A stretch of DNA of 38,950 nucleotides, from IMG/VR virus record IMGVR_UViG_3300045961_000347, positions 1 through 38,950 of that record; one strand, given 5' to 3'. The notes below the pieces were generated by a model that was not told where the DNA came from, made no database searches, and saw only the letters and a list, made by a program, of their open reading frames with translations. The DNA comes from a virus. The translations under genes were made by a program, and so were the position numbers. Positions 31,864-38,950 of the stretch are shown in pieces (the stretch's first letter is position 1; every line of letters begins with the position of its first letter).

Positions 31864-33500
31864 GCAGCCAAATCCTCACAAATTTTACTTATTAGTATCA
31901 AAGCGTCGGGTTTACCAAGAGCTGTAGCGCTAACAACATCAATATTAAATCTAAATAAAAATTTTTTATGAGCTTCTCTCTTTGACAATCCTAGGTTTTT
32001 TTGTTTACCACCCCATAGCATCATAATGTTTCGTAACTCTTTTTGAATGTTTTGCCGCTCCACGTGATTTTTAGCCATACTGTTAATCACAACTTGAGAG
32101 GCATTTGTGTAACTCATCTTTGCTAACAAGGCTTCTACAGGGATGTCAACCTTATCAACAGGACCATACAGCATGTCCAAAACTTCGGGGGTGAGCTCAA
32201 CTAAATCACCATCGACCGCTTTTGGACTACCTCGATCAGCCATCTCCTCTACATAATGACACATTGGGCAGGCTAATAAATATTTCTCATAAGGATGCCA
32301 ACACTTTGAACACCTGGTCCATGGATCACTGTCTTTAGCAGCCTGGCGCGATCTGGCGTCCCTTCTATCCAACGTAAAAACTCTTGGTCGGTCAGGAGGA
32401 CCTCTATGACGCTCGATATTACCAACATGATCTATAATTATGGCGAATTTCTTACCATCCATAATTCTCAAAACTCTACCAAATTGTTGCGCATATAGAG
32501 CATAGCTCATTGTCGGGCGAGCCATTACCACACATTCAATAGCGGGTAAATCAAAACCTTCACCGAACAAATCGCAGTTTACTAGTACTGTAATTTTACC
32601 TAAGCGAAAATCACGAACAGCGTCATTCCGCTCCTTTGTGGAATTATTTGAACTTAACGACACAGTTGATACACCACGGGACCTGAATTTCTCAGCAATA
32701 GCATCGGAATCTTCAATATTCGTGGCAAAAACTACAGTTCTTTTACCGGGGCATCTATCTAACCATGTATCAACAACATCACCAACAATAGGAGACTGTT
32801 TAGATTTTATTCTTAACTTCCCTTGGATAAATTCTCCAGATGGCCCAAGGTCTTCATCAGTAAGACTATCTCGATAATCGCTCGGTGGAGCCAAGCAAAT
32901 ATAATTACATAAATGACCACTCTCTATAAGCCATGACATTCTTGGGCCTTCGATCATTTCCTCAAAAACACCGTCGGCATGGGCACCCAAACCCATACCA
33001 TCGGCACGCTCTGGGGTAGCTGTAAAACCAATACCTCTTGCGTTTTTAAACATCGATACGGATTTACCCCATTGGTTATCTTTAAGCACATGATGACATT
33101 CGTCAATAATCCACAAGCGGATGGTATTTGCCCAAGATTGAAGTTTTTTTCTGCGGGAGTTTAAAGTGCCAACACCAGCAACGGTTACTTTACAGTCAGG
33201 GTTGTAAAAATTTCTACCGAACTTTTCAACGTGTTGGCGAACGCACTCTTTTATCATTTCGTCTGGAGCAATAATATTATGAAAAATACAAGATTCGGCA
33301 AGTGCACAGGATATTTGACAAACAAGCTCGTTACGGTGGGCTATGGCACATACCGGAACCCTTTCTCTGGATATGATAGCCGCCATAGTGACAGTTTTTC
33401 CAGAACCTGTTGGTGACTGAACTAACACACGTGTCTTTTGTCTGGCAAAGCAATTATCAACATCACTAATAATTTTATGCTGGTAATTTCTTAATTGCAT
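31860..33500 (-). CDS. SF2 DEAD/DEAH-type helicase with zinc motif
   Basis: 546 residues. Walker A 'SPTGSGKT' (29-36), motif II 'IIDECHH', motif III-like 'GFTATPERADG', and helicase C motifs 'EGFDLPAIECVVMARPT' and 'QQFGRVLRI' (motif VI). After the core a Cys cluster 'CSKCWHPYEKYLLACPMC' should bind zinc. This is a RadD/SSL2-like helicase, common in phage replication blocks. The start overlaps the primase gene by 10 nt. Confidence 0.93.
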   Translation of the reverse strand: MQLRNYQHKIISDVDNCFARQKTRVLVQSPTGSGKTVTMAAIISRERVPVCAIAHRNELVCQISCALAESCIFHNIIAPDEMIKECVRQHVEKFGRNFYNPDCKVTVAGVGTLNSRRKKLQSWANTIRLWIIDECHHVLKDNQWGKSVSMFKNARGIGFTATPERADGMGLGAHADGVFEEMIEGPRMSWLIESGHLCNYICLAPPSDYRDSLTDEDLGPSGEFIQGKLRIKSKQSPIVGDVVDTWLDRCPGKRTVVFATNIEDSDAIAEKFRSRGVSTVSLSSNNSTKERNDAVRDFRLGKITVLVNCDLFGEGFDLPAIECVVMARPTMSYALYAQQFGRVLRIMDGKKFAIIIDHVGNIERHRGPPDRPRVFTLDRRDARSRQAAKDSDPWTRCSKCWHPYEKYLLACPMCHYVEEMADRGSPKAVDGDLVELTPEVLDMLYGPVDKVDIPVEALLAKMSYTNASQVVINSMAKNHVERQNIQKELRNIMMLWGGKQKNLGLSKREAHKKFLFRFNIDVVSATALGKPDALILISKICEDLAA

Positions 33501-35947
33501 TTCAACAACTCTACTATTTTATTAATAGAATCTGACTTTAATCCAACACCTTTAAAACCGGTGCTAACACGACCTGCCTCATCACGAATTGCTTTGTGAT
33601 ATTCGATTCCGCGAGGTATTCCAGCTAGGCGCATTGCATCCATAAATTTAGTTTTTTGTAACCGATAGTTACCAACTTGGTGAGCCCATTGAGTGTAAGC
33701 CTGATACATAGTACTACTATGTTCTACTAATCCAGGATCAAAATTTAAACATTCGTTAAAAAATTGAACTATAGGACTACTTGACATAGCCAAGTTATCT
33801 AGGGTTTCCTGCGAAGACTTCGGCATAGTAAATTTTCCACCATTTCTTAACAATCTATGCAAACCGTCTAAAAAACGATTGGTGATTCCCTCGCGTTCTT
33901 CCACCATCTTTGGTTTTAATCCATAATCCTCTTTTCCAAGATGAGACTTAACAAATTTTAAAGGAACCCATCTTTTTGGGGCAGCCCCAGAATCGTCATA
34001 TAACATTGGGATAGAGTTACACGCTAACAACAATTTGCAATTTAAACGACCTTTCCAAGGCTCTTGGGTATGTAACAACGGTATTGAAATGGGTTCGTTA
34101 GCACTAATAGAAAGGAAATTTGACTGCACAGTTGTTGCGGTATTTCTTGATGGGCTAGCCGCGTCACTATCAATTGCGACGTTTACCTTACGAAAAGAGC
34201 TCAATGTTTTATTATCGGCTAATTGATCAATTTTAAATGGCGCAGCGGCTGATCCTATAATCGACTCCAAAGCCACTATTATGACACCTTTACCACCTCT
34301 TGAAGCCCCTTCGAGGAGTAACGCTTTTTCAATACCAAAATGAGAACTGCATAAACACCAACCCATCATTTCATGCAACAGATCAATACACTCAGGTTCA
34401 TGCTCAAAAATAGATGCTACAAAACTATCCCAAGTTGGACAATCAGCCGCAGGGTTATAATTTACATTTAACAAAGATATGTTCTTGTTAGATCGGTCAT
34501 GAGATGTGAGTTGCCCGGTTAAAGGATCATAAACACAATTCTGAAAAAATAAACGGTGGTCGGATTGACCCAAATCCTTTACTAAAGGGGCGTTTGACAT
34601 CAGAGCAGCCGCGGTACCAACGACATTAGCACGTTTAGCGTATTCGCCTCGACCATACGCGTTAGAAGTCATATCAACCACCCATTCCTTAGATAATGGT
34701 TCAAACTTTTTACCAGTCCACCAATAGGTACCGAAGTCCCTTACAAAACGCCCTTTAAATAAAGTATCCATAATCAAACCAGCTGAAATACCAGAATTGC
34801 TACTCAATCCGCTGATTTCGGGAACGTTTAAATCCAAAAAATCGATATTCTCAGGTACCGGTATTATTGTCGTATTTAAAAATTCTTTCGGTTTACACGC
34901 ATCAGAAACGGTTTTCTTAGCCATAGGTAAACCGTGGTCCTTCCTAACTCTCATTATTATAGAGACCAAATCTTCTCGTTGAATATTATTCATATCTAAC
35001 GAGGCTATTTCCTCAGTTATAAGTTCAAGTTTACCCGGTGTCCCAGCGTCCTGATTTATCCTCTTTACCAAATCTTCAAAATCATGATTACTAATTCTAT
35101 TTTCACTTAGCAATAAACCATAGTCAGTACGAGGCGGCAAATATCCAGCTTTCTTGGCTTCTGCTACAACACTAGCTATAGTTATTGATCGGTCCGGGCC
35201 AACAGCCTGAAAAGAATGAAAGATATCATGAGCTTCTTTGTAGCTATATTTAACGTAAGTTTTAGACCAGTTATGGAAAAGAGCTTCCGCTGTGGCTATG
35301 TCATCATGAAAGTAATGTTTCAAACCCATTGCAGTATGTAACCAGGTTTTATAATCGCAATCAGAGGGGATATAACTCAGAACCTTCTGCACCTCTTCAA
35401 TATCACGATGACCTGTTGGTAAGGTTTGTTCAATTTCGACCTCTACTACTTTTAATAAGTCGATTACTCTGGCCGGCAACTCTGGTAATGTTTCTACAAA
35501 ACCCAGTTTAAAAATACCAACGGAACCAGACTGTCGATAGGGCCCCCCTGTACAAATGTAGCCTTTATTATGACAACGGGTGTCAAAACCATTTGGTAAA
35601 ACGTCTTTAAACCAGTTAACGTTTTGTGCTATATCGGTTCCTAATGGAATTTTAAAAGCGTAGTGACCACCACCGCTTGGTGTTTTCTGCAAACAAGCGT
35701 CGTCCCAATTCAATTGGCATCCAAAATGAGAATCACAAGCCTCCTTAGTAATTCCCTTTTCAGTGTCCAAATCAATTATCACACAACCATCTGGTATAGC
35801 CACACCGATAAGTGTACCAAGCCATGGTTTTGGTAATACTAAAGAAGCCGATTTGAAACCGCCGCCGTTCTCAACAATGGGCCTCTTATTAGCTCCACAT
35901 TGAAAAACTTCTATCCCAAGGTTTACAAGGGATTCTGGAGTAATCAT
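33491..35947 (-). CDS. Bifunctional primase/helicase (PrimPol + D5-type NTPase)
   Basis: 818 residues. The N-terminal PrimPol domain (about 1-170) has 'VIIDLDTEKG' (D59, D61) and 'KTPSGGGHYAFK'. A PriCT-like part follows ('YKTWLHTAMGLKHYFHDDIA'). The C-terminal D5_N/SF3 helicase, about 400-760, has 'FFQNCVYDPLTGQL', Walker A 'LLEGASRGGKGV' and sensor 'LNCKLLLACNSIP' with 'KRWVPLKF', as in P4-type primases. It should open and prime the origin, which lies just upstream across the divergent region. ATGA-coupled to the small gene before it. Confidence 0.93.
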   Translation of the reverse strand: MITPESLVNLGIEVFQCGANKRPIVENGGGFKSASLVLPKPWLGTLIGVAIPDGCVIIDLDTEKGITKEACDSHFGCQLNWDDACLQKTPSGGGHYAFKIPLGTDIAQNVNWFKDVLPNGFDTRCHNKGYICTGGPYRQSGSVGIFKLGFVETLPELPARVIDLLKVVEVEIEQTLPTGHRDIEEVQKVLSYIPSDCDYKTWLHTAMGLKHYFHDDIATAEALFHNWSKTYVKYSYKEAHDIFHSFQAVGPDRSITIASVVAEAKKAGYLPPRTDYGLLLSENRISNHDFEDLVKRINQDAGTPGKLELITEEIASLDMNNIQREDLVSIIMRVRKDHGLPMAKKTVSDACKPKEFLNTTIIPVPENIDFLDLNVPEISGLSSNSGISAGLIMDTLFKGRFVRDFGTYWWTGKKFEPLSKEWVVDMTSNAYGRGEYAKRANVVGTAAALMSNAPLVKDLGQSDHRLFFQNCVYDPLTGQLTSHDRSNKNISLLNVNYNPAADCPTWDSFVASIFEHEPECIDLLHEMMGWCLCSSHFGIEKALLLEGASRGGKGVIIVALESIIGSAAAPFKIDQLADNKTLSSFRKVNVAIDSDAASPSRNTATTVQSNFLSISANEPISIPLLHTQEPWKGRLNCKLLLACNSIPMLYDDSGAAPKRWVPLKFVKSHLGKEDYGLKPKMVEEREGITNRFLDGLHRLLRNGGKFTMPKSSQETLDNLAMSSSPIVQFFNECLNFDPGLVEHSSTMYQAYTQWAHQVGNYRLQKTKFMDAMRLAGIPRGIEYHKAIRDEAGRVSTGFKGVGLKSDSINKIVELLKCN

Positions 35948-36360
35948 TCAGACACCATAGCTATCAAATCGTGGAGGGCAATGATAGACCCGTCCATTTC
36001 CGAGTACATAGAAAATAATTGGTCATACTGAGATAGTGAATCAGCCAGTCGGCGATCAACTACTACTAAATGATGAGAGCGCCCACTTAATCGATTCAGC
36101 AGGTTAAGCGCGTTCTTTATGTATAGAGCGTCAATATCAACCAAAGCTCTATGATGATTGACTATGTTACCAACGTTTTTTTCGCATAAAAACCAATTCT
36201 CATCCACTACTAAAACAACGGGTAAATTCATCTCATTCACTATAGCTTTGCTCACTTTTTCATCAGCATCTGACCCATACTCTAACTCTATTAAGGCGGC
36301 TAGTCGCGGGGATAGTTGGTAAGTCCTTTCGACGGGTTCAAGTCGGTTTTTTGGCTTCAT
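35944..36360 (-). CDS. Unknown first gene of the primase operon
   Basis: 138 residues, starting 36360 with a weak GGA about 10 nt before the ATG. Alpha/beta in look: 'LPVVLVVDENWFLCEKNVGN', 'LSGRSHHLVVVDRRLADSLS'. It is next to the iteron region and coupled to the primase gene, so an origin-binding or initiator-like role would make sense, but I see no clear DNA-binding motif. No family recognised. Confidence 0.7.
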   Translation of the reverse strand: MKPKNRLEPVERTYQLSPRLAALIELEYGSDADEKVSKAIVNEMNLPVVLVVDENWFLCEKNVGNIVNHHRALVDIDALYIKNALNLLNRLSGRSHHLVVVDRRLADSLSQYDQLFSMYSEMDGSIIALHDLIAMVSE

Positions 36361-36380
36361 TTTTACGATTTCCGGTGATT

Positions 36381-36720
36381 TTTTTGTAGTTTTCTGTAGT
36401 TTTCTTATAGTTTTTACTACCCATTTTTGTAGTTTTTTAACTACGAGGCTGTTTTCGATTTTAGTTAAACCAACAACCGTTGTAAAATCATTTTTAAATT
36501 GGTTTTACAAAAAACTACATTTTTTGCCTTAAAACTACAACAAAACTACAAAAAACTACACTTCAAACTTTGATTTTACTTACTTTTTTATTATTTGTAG
36601 TTATTGTAGTTAATAAAATGAAAGTATTTTTATATAGAGAAATAAAAGTGTTTAATAGAACTAGGAGTTATAAAAGGTTACTGCTTATAACTGAAAAAAA
36701 ATAAAAATATATATAAAAAA
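36381..36720. other. Putative replication origin: iterons and AT-rich tract
   Basis: No gene fits in this 560-nt gap. GTAGTTTT-type units occur forward at 36386, 36396 and 36429 with a variant at 36407, and GTAGTTA at 36597 and 36606. The same unit inverted (AAAACTAC) is at 36416-36420 (partial), 36440-36444 (partial), 36511, 36531, 36542 and 36552. Between the arrays lie TTGTAAAA (36480-36487) and TTTTACAA (36503-36510), and ACAACCGTTGT. A nearly pure A/T tract (36693-36722) follows and could unwind. It lies between divergent replication and nucleotide genes, beside the primase operon. Confidence 0.72.
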
Positions 36721-36754
36721 ATACCGGTGAAAAAACAACTACATCGCTACAATG

Positions 36755-36783
36755 TTGACGGAGCCGTCATAATTGTATACAAT
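36755..36783 (+). promoter_or_regulatory. Rightward promoter with two operator-type palindromes
   Basis: -35 TTGACG (36755-36760), 17-nt spacer, -10 TACAAT (36778-36783). TGACGGAGCCGTCA (36756-36769) covers the -35 and ATTGTATACAAT (36772-36783) covers the -10. Transcription should start near 36790 and run through the membrane, kinase and dUTPase genes to the terminator at 38.8 kb. Confidence 0.8.
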
Positions 36784-36846
36784 CAAAAACACACCGGTCT
36801 TGTAAACACCTTGGTTGATTAAAAACAAGTAACCTGTAGGTTGGTA

Positions 36847-36873
36847 TAGGTAAGCATCTAAAAACCTTACCTA
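36847..36873 (+). promoter_or_regulatory. Leader hairpin before the rightward genes
   Basis: TAGGTAAG (36847-36854) and CTTACCTA (36866-36873) form an 8-bp stem with an 11-nt loop in the 130-nt leader. No T-run follows, so it is not a simple terminator. A shorter palindrome AACCTGTAGGTT is just upstream at 36831-36842. Possible protein or antitermination site; mRNA stability is the simple alternative. Confidence 0.5.
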
Positions 36874-36920
36874 AGCGAAAATAGAGGGGATTGGTGGCAT
36901 TAATTTAATAGGGTTCTGGT

Positions 36921-37286
36921 ATGAAATATCTAACATTTATTTCCTGGTGTGTGGTTTTTGCGTTTTTGTTTGTTATTAGTCCAGAGATGATCGACATGGA
37001 TTTTGTTAGATCACCAATCGAAAGCGTTATAACGTACGTTTCCCCACTGGCAGTTTTGATACTTGTTTATGAAAGTGCTTTTGGGTCACGGTGGAACAAT
37101 AAACGGCAACCTTATGAACTTGGTCAGACTGTTATTTACAAGGGATCTTCACTTGTGATTCTTGGGGTTTATCTAACAAACAAAGATCATACTAAATACT
37201 GGGTTTGTGATTATGGTGATAAAAGCGAGTTTACCAGCCGATACGCTAGTCTTTCTGATTTGTCAATATTAACCACGTTGGAATAA
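36921..37286 (+). CDS. Two-pass membrane protein with soluble C-terminal domain
   Basis: 121 residues, ATG with AGGG 7 nt upstream. Hydrophobic segments at about 5-21 ('TFISWCVVFAFLFVIS') and 38-53 ('VSPLAVLILVYESAF') are followed by a small beta domain ('YELGQTVIYKGSSLVILGVY', 'YWVCDYGDKSEF') that looks like an SH3-type barrel. It is the first rightward early gene. Function unknown; host membrane take-over or exclusion are options only by analogy. Confidence 0.75.
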   Translation: MKYLTFISWCVVFAFLFVISPEMIDMDFVRSPIESVITYVSPLAVLILVYESAFGSRWNNKRQPYELGQTVIYKGSSLVILGVYLTNKDHTKYWVCDYGDKSEFTSRYASLSDLSILTTLE

Positions 37287-37288
37287 AA

Positions 37289-37501
37289 ATGCCGAGACGA
37301 AAAATAACCGTTAAAACCGATGTTGAACTAGCAATTCCTGTATTACCTAACTTTATTCGTACTGTGAATAAAGACATTGCAATCCCCATAGCAGACCTGA
37401 AACCTTGTGAGCTTAAGGAGATTGGAGACGCTTGGGTTAAAGCTCTGTTGGTCAAAGCATCTCGTAATAGAAAGCGTAAAAAACTTGGGGATATTTTATG
37501 A
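37289..37501 (+). CDS. Small basic protein, unknown
   Basis: 70 residues, ATG with GGAA 5 nt upstream, 2 nt after the previous stop, and ATGA overlap with the kinase gene. The core 'FIRTVNKDIAIPIADLKPCE' is followed by 'LKEIGDAWVKALLVKASRNR' and a Lys/Arg-rich end. Basic ends like this often bind nucleic acid. No family recognised. Confidence 0.75.
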   Translation: MPRRKITVKTDVELAIPVLPNFIRTVNKDIAIPIADLKPCELKEIGDAWVKALLVKASRNRKRKKLGDIL

Positions 37502-37992
37502 AGATTCTAATATTAGGTTATGCCGGTCATGGTAAGGATGAAGTGGCTGGAATACTGTCGAAAAATTCTGATATGAAATTTACATCTACCAGTGTTTGGG
37601 TTTGTGAAAAAATAATATTCCCTATATTAAGAGTTAAATACGGTTACAAGACTGTTCAAGAGTGCTTCGAAGACCGTGATAACCATCGAATCGAATGGAG
37701 AGATTTAGTAAATGAATACAATACCCCAGATTTAACCAGGTTAGTTCGGGAAAATTTGTTTGAGAATGACATATATGTTGGATTAAGGGACCATGATCAA
37801 TACAAGGCTTGTATGGATAATAATTTGTTTGATTATGTGTTATTTGTAGACGCTTGGCCTAGAAATGACTTTAATGACCTTTCGATGAATATAAAATTTG
37901 ACCCATCGAAAATGTTTTTAGTTAAGAACGATGGTTCTAAAAAAGATTTGGAATCATTTTTATTTAAATTTTTGATGATACACAACAAATGA
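37498..37992 (+). CDS. Deoxynucleoside monophosphate kinase-like P-loop protein
   Basis: 164 residues. P-loop 'LGYAGHGKDEVA' at about 6-17 and 'CFEDRDNHRIEWRDLVNEYN' in the middle are typical for phage dNMP kinases, with a C-terminal 'VLFVDAWPRNDF'. It would phosphorylate dTMP and other dNMPs to diphosphates. Placed next to the dUTPase gene and overlapping it as ATGA, it completes the path from dUMP via ThyX to dTTP. A DNA-base kinase of hypermodifying phages is a less likely alternative. Confidence 0.8.
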   Translation: MKILILGYAGHGKDEVAGILSKNSDMKFTSTSVWVCEKIIFPILRVKYGYKTVQECFEDRDNHRIEWRDLVNEYNTPDLTRLVRENLFENDIYVGLRDHDQYKACMDNNLFDYVLFVDAWPRNDFNDLSMNIKFDPSKMFLVKNDGSKKDLESFLFKFLMIHNK

Positions 37993-38618
37993 AAAAACAG
38001 ATAATAGAAATGCTTACCTTGCAAAGCAGAATGAATGAGAAAGTTAATCCTGATTGGATGATTGCGGGATATCCATGGCATATAGCTATATGGATTGAGT
38101 GTGCTGAGTTAATGGATCATTACGGCTGGAAATGGTGGAAGAGACAAGAACCAGATATTGAGCAAGTTAAGCTTGAGTTGGTAGATATTTGGCACTTCGG
38201 GTTAAGCCAGATTATTAGCAGTGAGTTTATTGTTACAGCAGAAACCCTATTAGAAGATTTTGAGTTGGCCATCAAAGAGGTTAACCTTGATCCTGAGCCA
38301 TTCTTAAGCTACATAGAGTACATAGCTCATGATGCTTTAAATGATCACAGTTTTGATCGATGTTCTTTCTTTCGAGCCATGCTATCCATAGGCATGACTC
38401 TCGAAGAGTTATATAAGCTTTATATAGGTAAGAATGTTCTTAATTTCTTTCGTCAGGATAGTGGCTATAAAGACGGAACCTACGTAAAAGTATGGGACGG
38501 TAAGGAAGATAATGTGCACCTTATGGAGCTATTAAAAACTATGAGCGGCAAGGAAGATGACTTTCAAACTGTACTGTCTAACAAACTATCAGAATTATAT
38601 AAAACTATAAGGAGCTAA
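37989..38618 (+). CDS. Dimeric dUTPase (all-alpha NTP pyrophosphatase)
   Basis: 209 residues. The metal-binding helices show 'ECAELMDHYGWKWWK' and 'KLELVDIWHFGLSQI' (E-x2-E/E-x2-D type), and the C-terminal signature 'NFFRQDSGYKDGTYVKVWDG' with 'KEDN' is that of dimeric dUTPases (PF08761). It turns dUTP into dUMP, removing uracil risk and feeding ThyX. ATGA-coupled to the kinase gene. Confidence 0.93.
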   Translation: MKKQIIEMLTLQSRMNEKVNPDWMIAGYPWHIAIWIECAELMDHYGWKWWKRQEPDIEQVKLELVDIWHFGLSQIISSEFIVTAETLLEDFELAIKEVNLDPEPFLSYIEYIAHDALNDHSFDRCSFFRAMLSIGMTLEELYKLYIGKNVLNFFRQDSGYKDGTYVKVWDGKEDNVHLMELLKTMSGKEDDFQTVLSNKLSELYKTIRS

Positions 38619-38623
38619 TTAAA

Positions 38624-38791
38624 ATGACAATATGTGCGGTTTTTGATGGTAGAACACAGAGAGAATGTACACGCGGTATTGCGTGCATATGTGAGCCAGA
38701 ATGTAGTGTTTGTGAAGGCACAAAGAAAGTTAGCGATGGTTACGAAGATTTACCTTGTTCACATTGCGATGAGAGTGATGATGCTCTTTAA
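38624..38791 (+). CDS. 55-residue cysteine-rich zinc-finger-like protein
   Basis: ATG 38624 with AAGGAG 9 nt upstream, TAA at 38789-38791. Pattern 'CICEPECSVCEGTKKVSDGY' then 'LPCSHCDE': paired C-x2-C motifs, the first followed by x-G, similar to the DnaJ-type zinc finger. Last gene before the terminator. Likely a small zinc protein of regulatory or chaperone type; role unknown. Confidence 0.78.
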   Translation: MTICAVFDGRTQRECTRGIACICEPECSVCEGTKKVSDGYEDLPCSHCDESDDAL

Positions 38792-38816
38792 GCACCTTCC
38801 ATAGAAAAAAACTATC

Positions 38817-38853
38817 AACCCTACCTAATCTAATAGTTGGGTAGGGTTTTTTT
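38817..38853 (+). terminator. Rho-independent terminator, possibly bidirectional
   Basis: AACCCTACC (38817-38825) pairs with GGTAGGGTT (38840-38848), followed by a T-run to 38853. On the minus strand the same stem is followed after 5 nt by seven T's (A-run at 38805-38811), so it could also stop leftward transcripts. It ends the rightward operon. Confidence 0.9.
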
Positions 38854-38869
38854 GTTCAAAATTTAACCA

Positions 38870-38892
38870 ATCAATAGTTAAATACTATTGAT
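38870..38892. repeat. Perfect 9-bp palindrome near the window end
   Basis: ATCAATAGT (38870-38878), loop TAAAT, ACTATTGAT (38884-38892). No T-run follows. It may be an operator or part of the next control region. From here to the end of the window I see no gene. Confidence 0.7.
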
Positions 38893-38950
38893 AGATGCTG
38901 CTCCATAGTAAAAACCTAAAAAATATTACAAACCGCGCTCAGAGTAACCC

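Noticed and set aside
36361-36440. Leftward promoter for the primase operon
   Set aside because: A TATAAG on the minus strand could be a -10, but no acceptable -35 lies 16-18 nt upstream and the A/T-rich repeats give many chance matches.
36381-36720. CRISPR or tRNA-like content in the large intergenic gap
   Set aside because: Repeats are short (8-9 bp), in both orientations, without unique spacers; no cloverleaf could be drawn. Iterons explain it better.
1-38950. Integrase, attachment site or transposon
   Set aside because: No recombinase motif, terminal inverted repeats or target duplication was found on either strand; temperate life remains open since the window is partial.

Overview
This window is the interior of a tailed double-stranded DNA phage genome, or a prophage of the same kind. 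It has a lambda-type head and a long, flexible-tail (siphovirus) morphogenesis module. The host is probably a Gram-negative bacterium: the lysis block holds a holin of the three-transmembrane gene-transfer-agent type and a secreted protein that looks like an outer-membrane barrel. Base composition is AT-leaning, except for one GC-rich island near 23.2-23.9 kb. I see no integrase, tRNA, rRNA, insertion sequence or CRISPR array. Both ends of the window are open; the left edge cuts the tape measure gene.

Layout. From about 36.36 kb down to position 1 nearly every gene is on the minus strand, mostly with 1-10 nt overlaps. In transcription order there is first a replication block: a small unknown gene, a primase/helicase, an SF2 helicase and a VRR-NUC nuclease. 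A small HTH regulator under its own promoter follows. A second replication operon comes next (unknown protein with 10-residue repeats, PD-(D/E)XK exonuclease, putative ssDNA-binding protein, family B DNA polymerase, small proteins, a DUF5675-like protein). Then come a stand-alone GGDEF (diguanylate cyclase-type) gene under its own promoter, a tiny HTH-like gene, thyX, a short sliding-clamp-like gene and several small unknown genes. The late block starts with lysis genes and three large adhesin-like structural genes. It continues with small and large terminase, gpW-like joiner, portal, S49 protease with nested scaffold, decoration protein, major capsid, connectors, tail completion and terminator proteins, tail tube, a G/GT pair made by programmed frameshifting, and the tape measure.

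From about 36.75 kb rightwards the genes are on the plus strand: a membrane protein, a small basic protein, a dNMP kinase-like P-loop protein, a dimeric dUTPase and a cysteine-rich mini-protein, closed by a rho-independent terminator. With ThyX this makes a dTTP supply pathway. Between the two divergent arms (36.36-36.75 kb) is an AT-rich stretch with many GTAGTTTT iterons in both orientations, the best candidate for the replication origin.

Regulation is visible. Three promoters carry the palindrome TGACG-N4-CGTCA overlapping the -35 box. One of them drives the HTH gene, whose transcript would start exactly on its ATG (leaderless, as for lambda cI from PRM). A second palindrome, ATTGT-N2-ACAAT, sits in the GGDEF promoter and over the -10 of the rightward promoter. 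The most notable points are the phage-borne GGDEF enzyme, this operator network, the iteron origin, and the A-AAA-AAG frameshift cassette before the tape measure.
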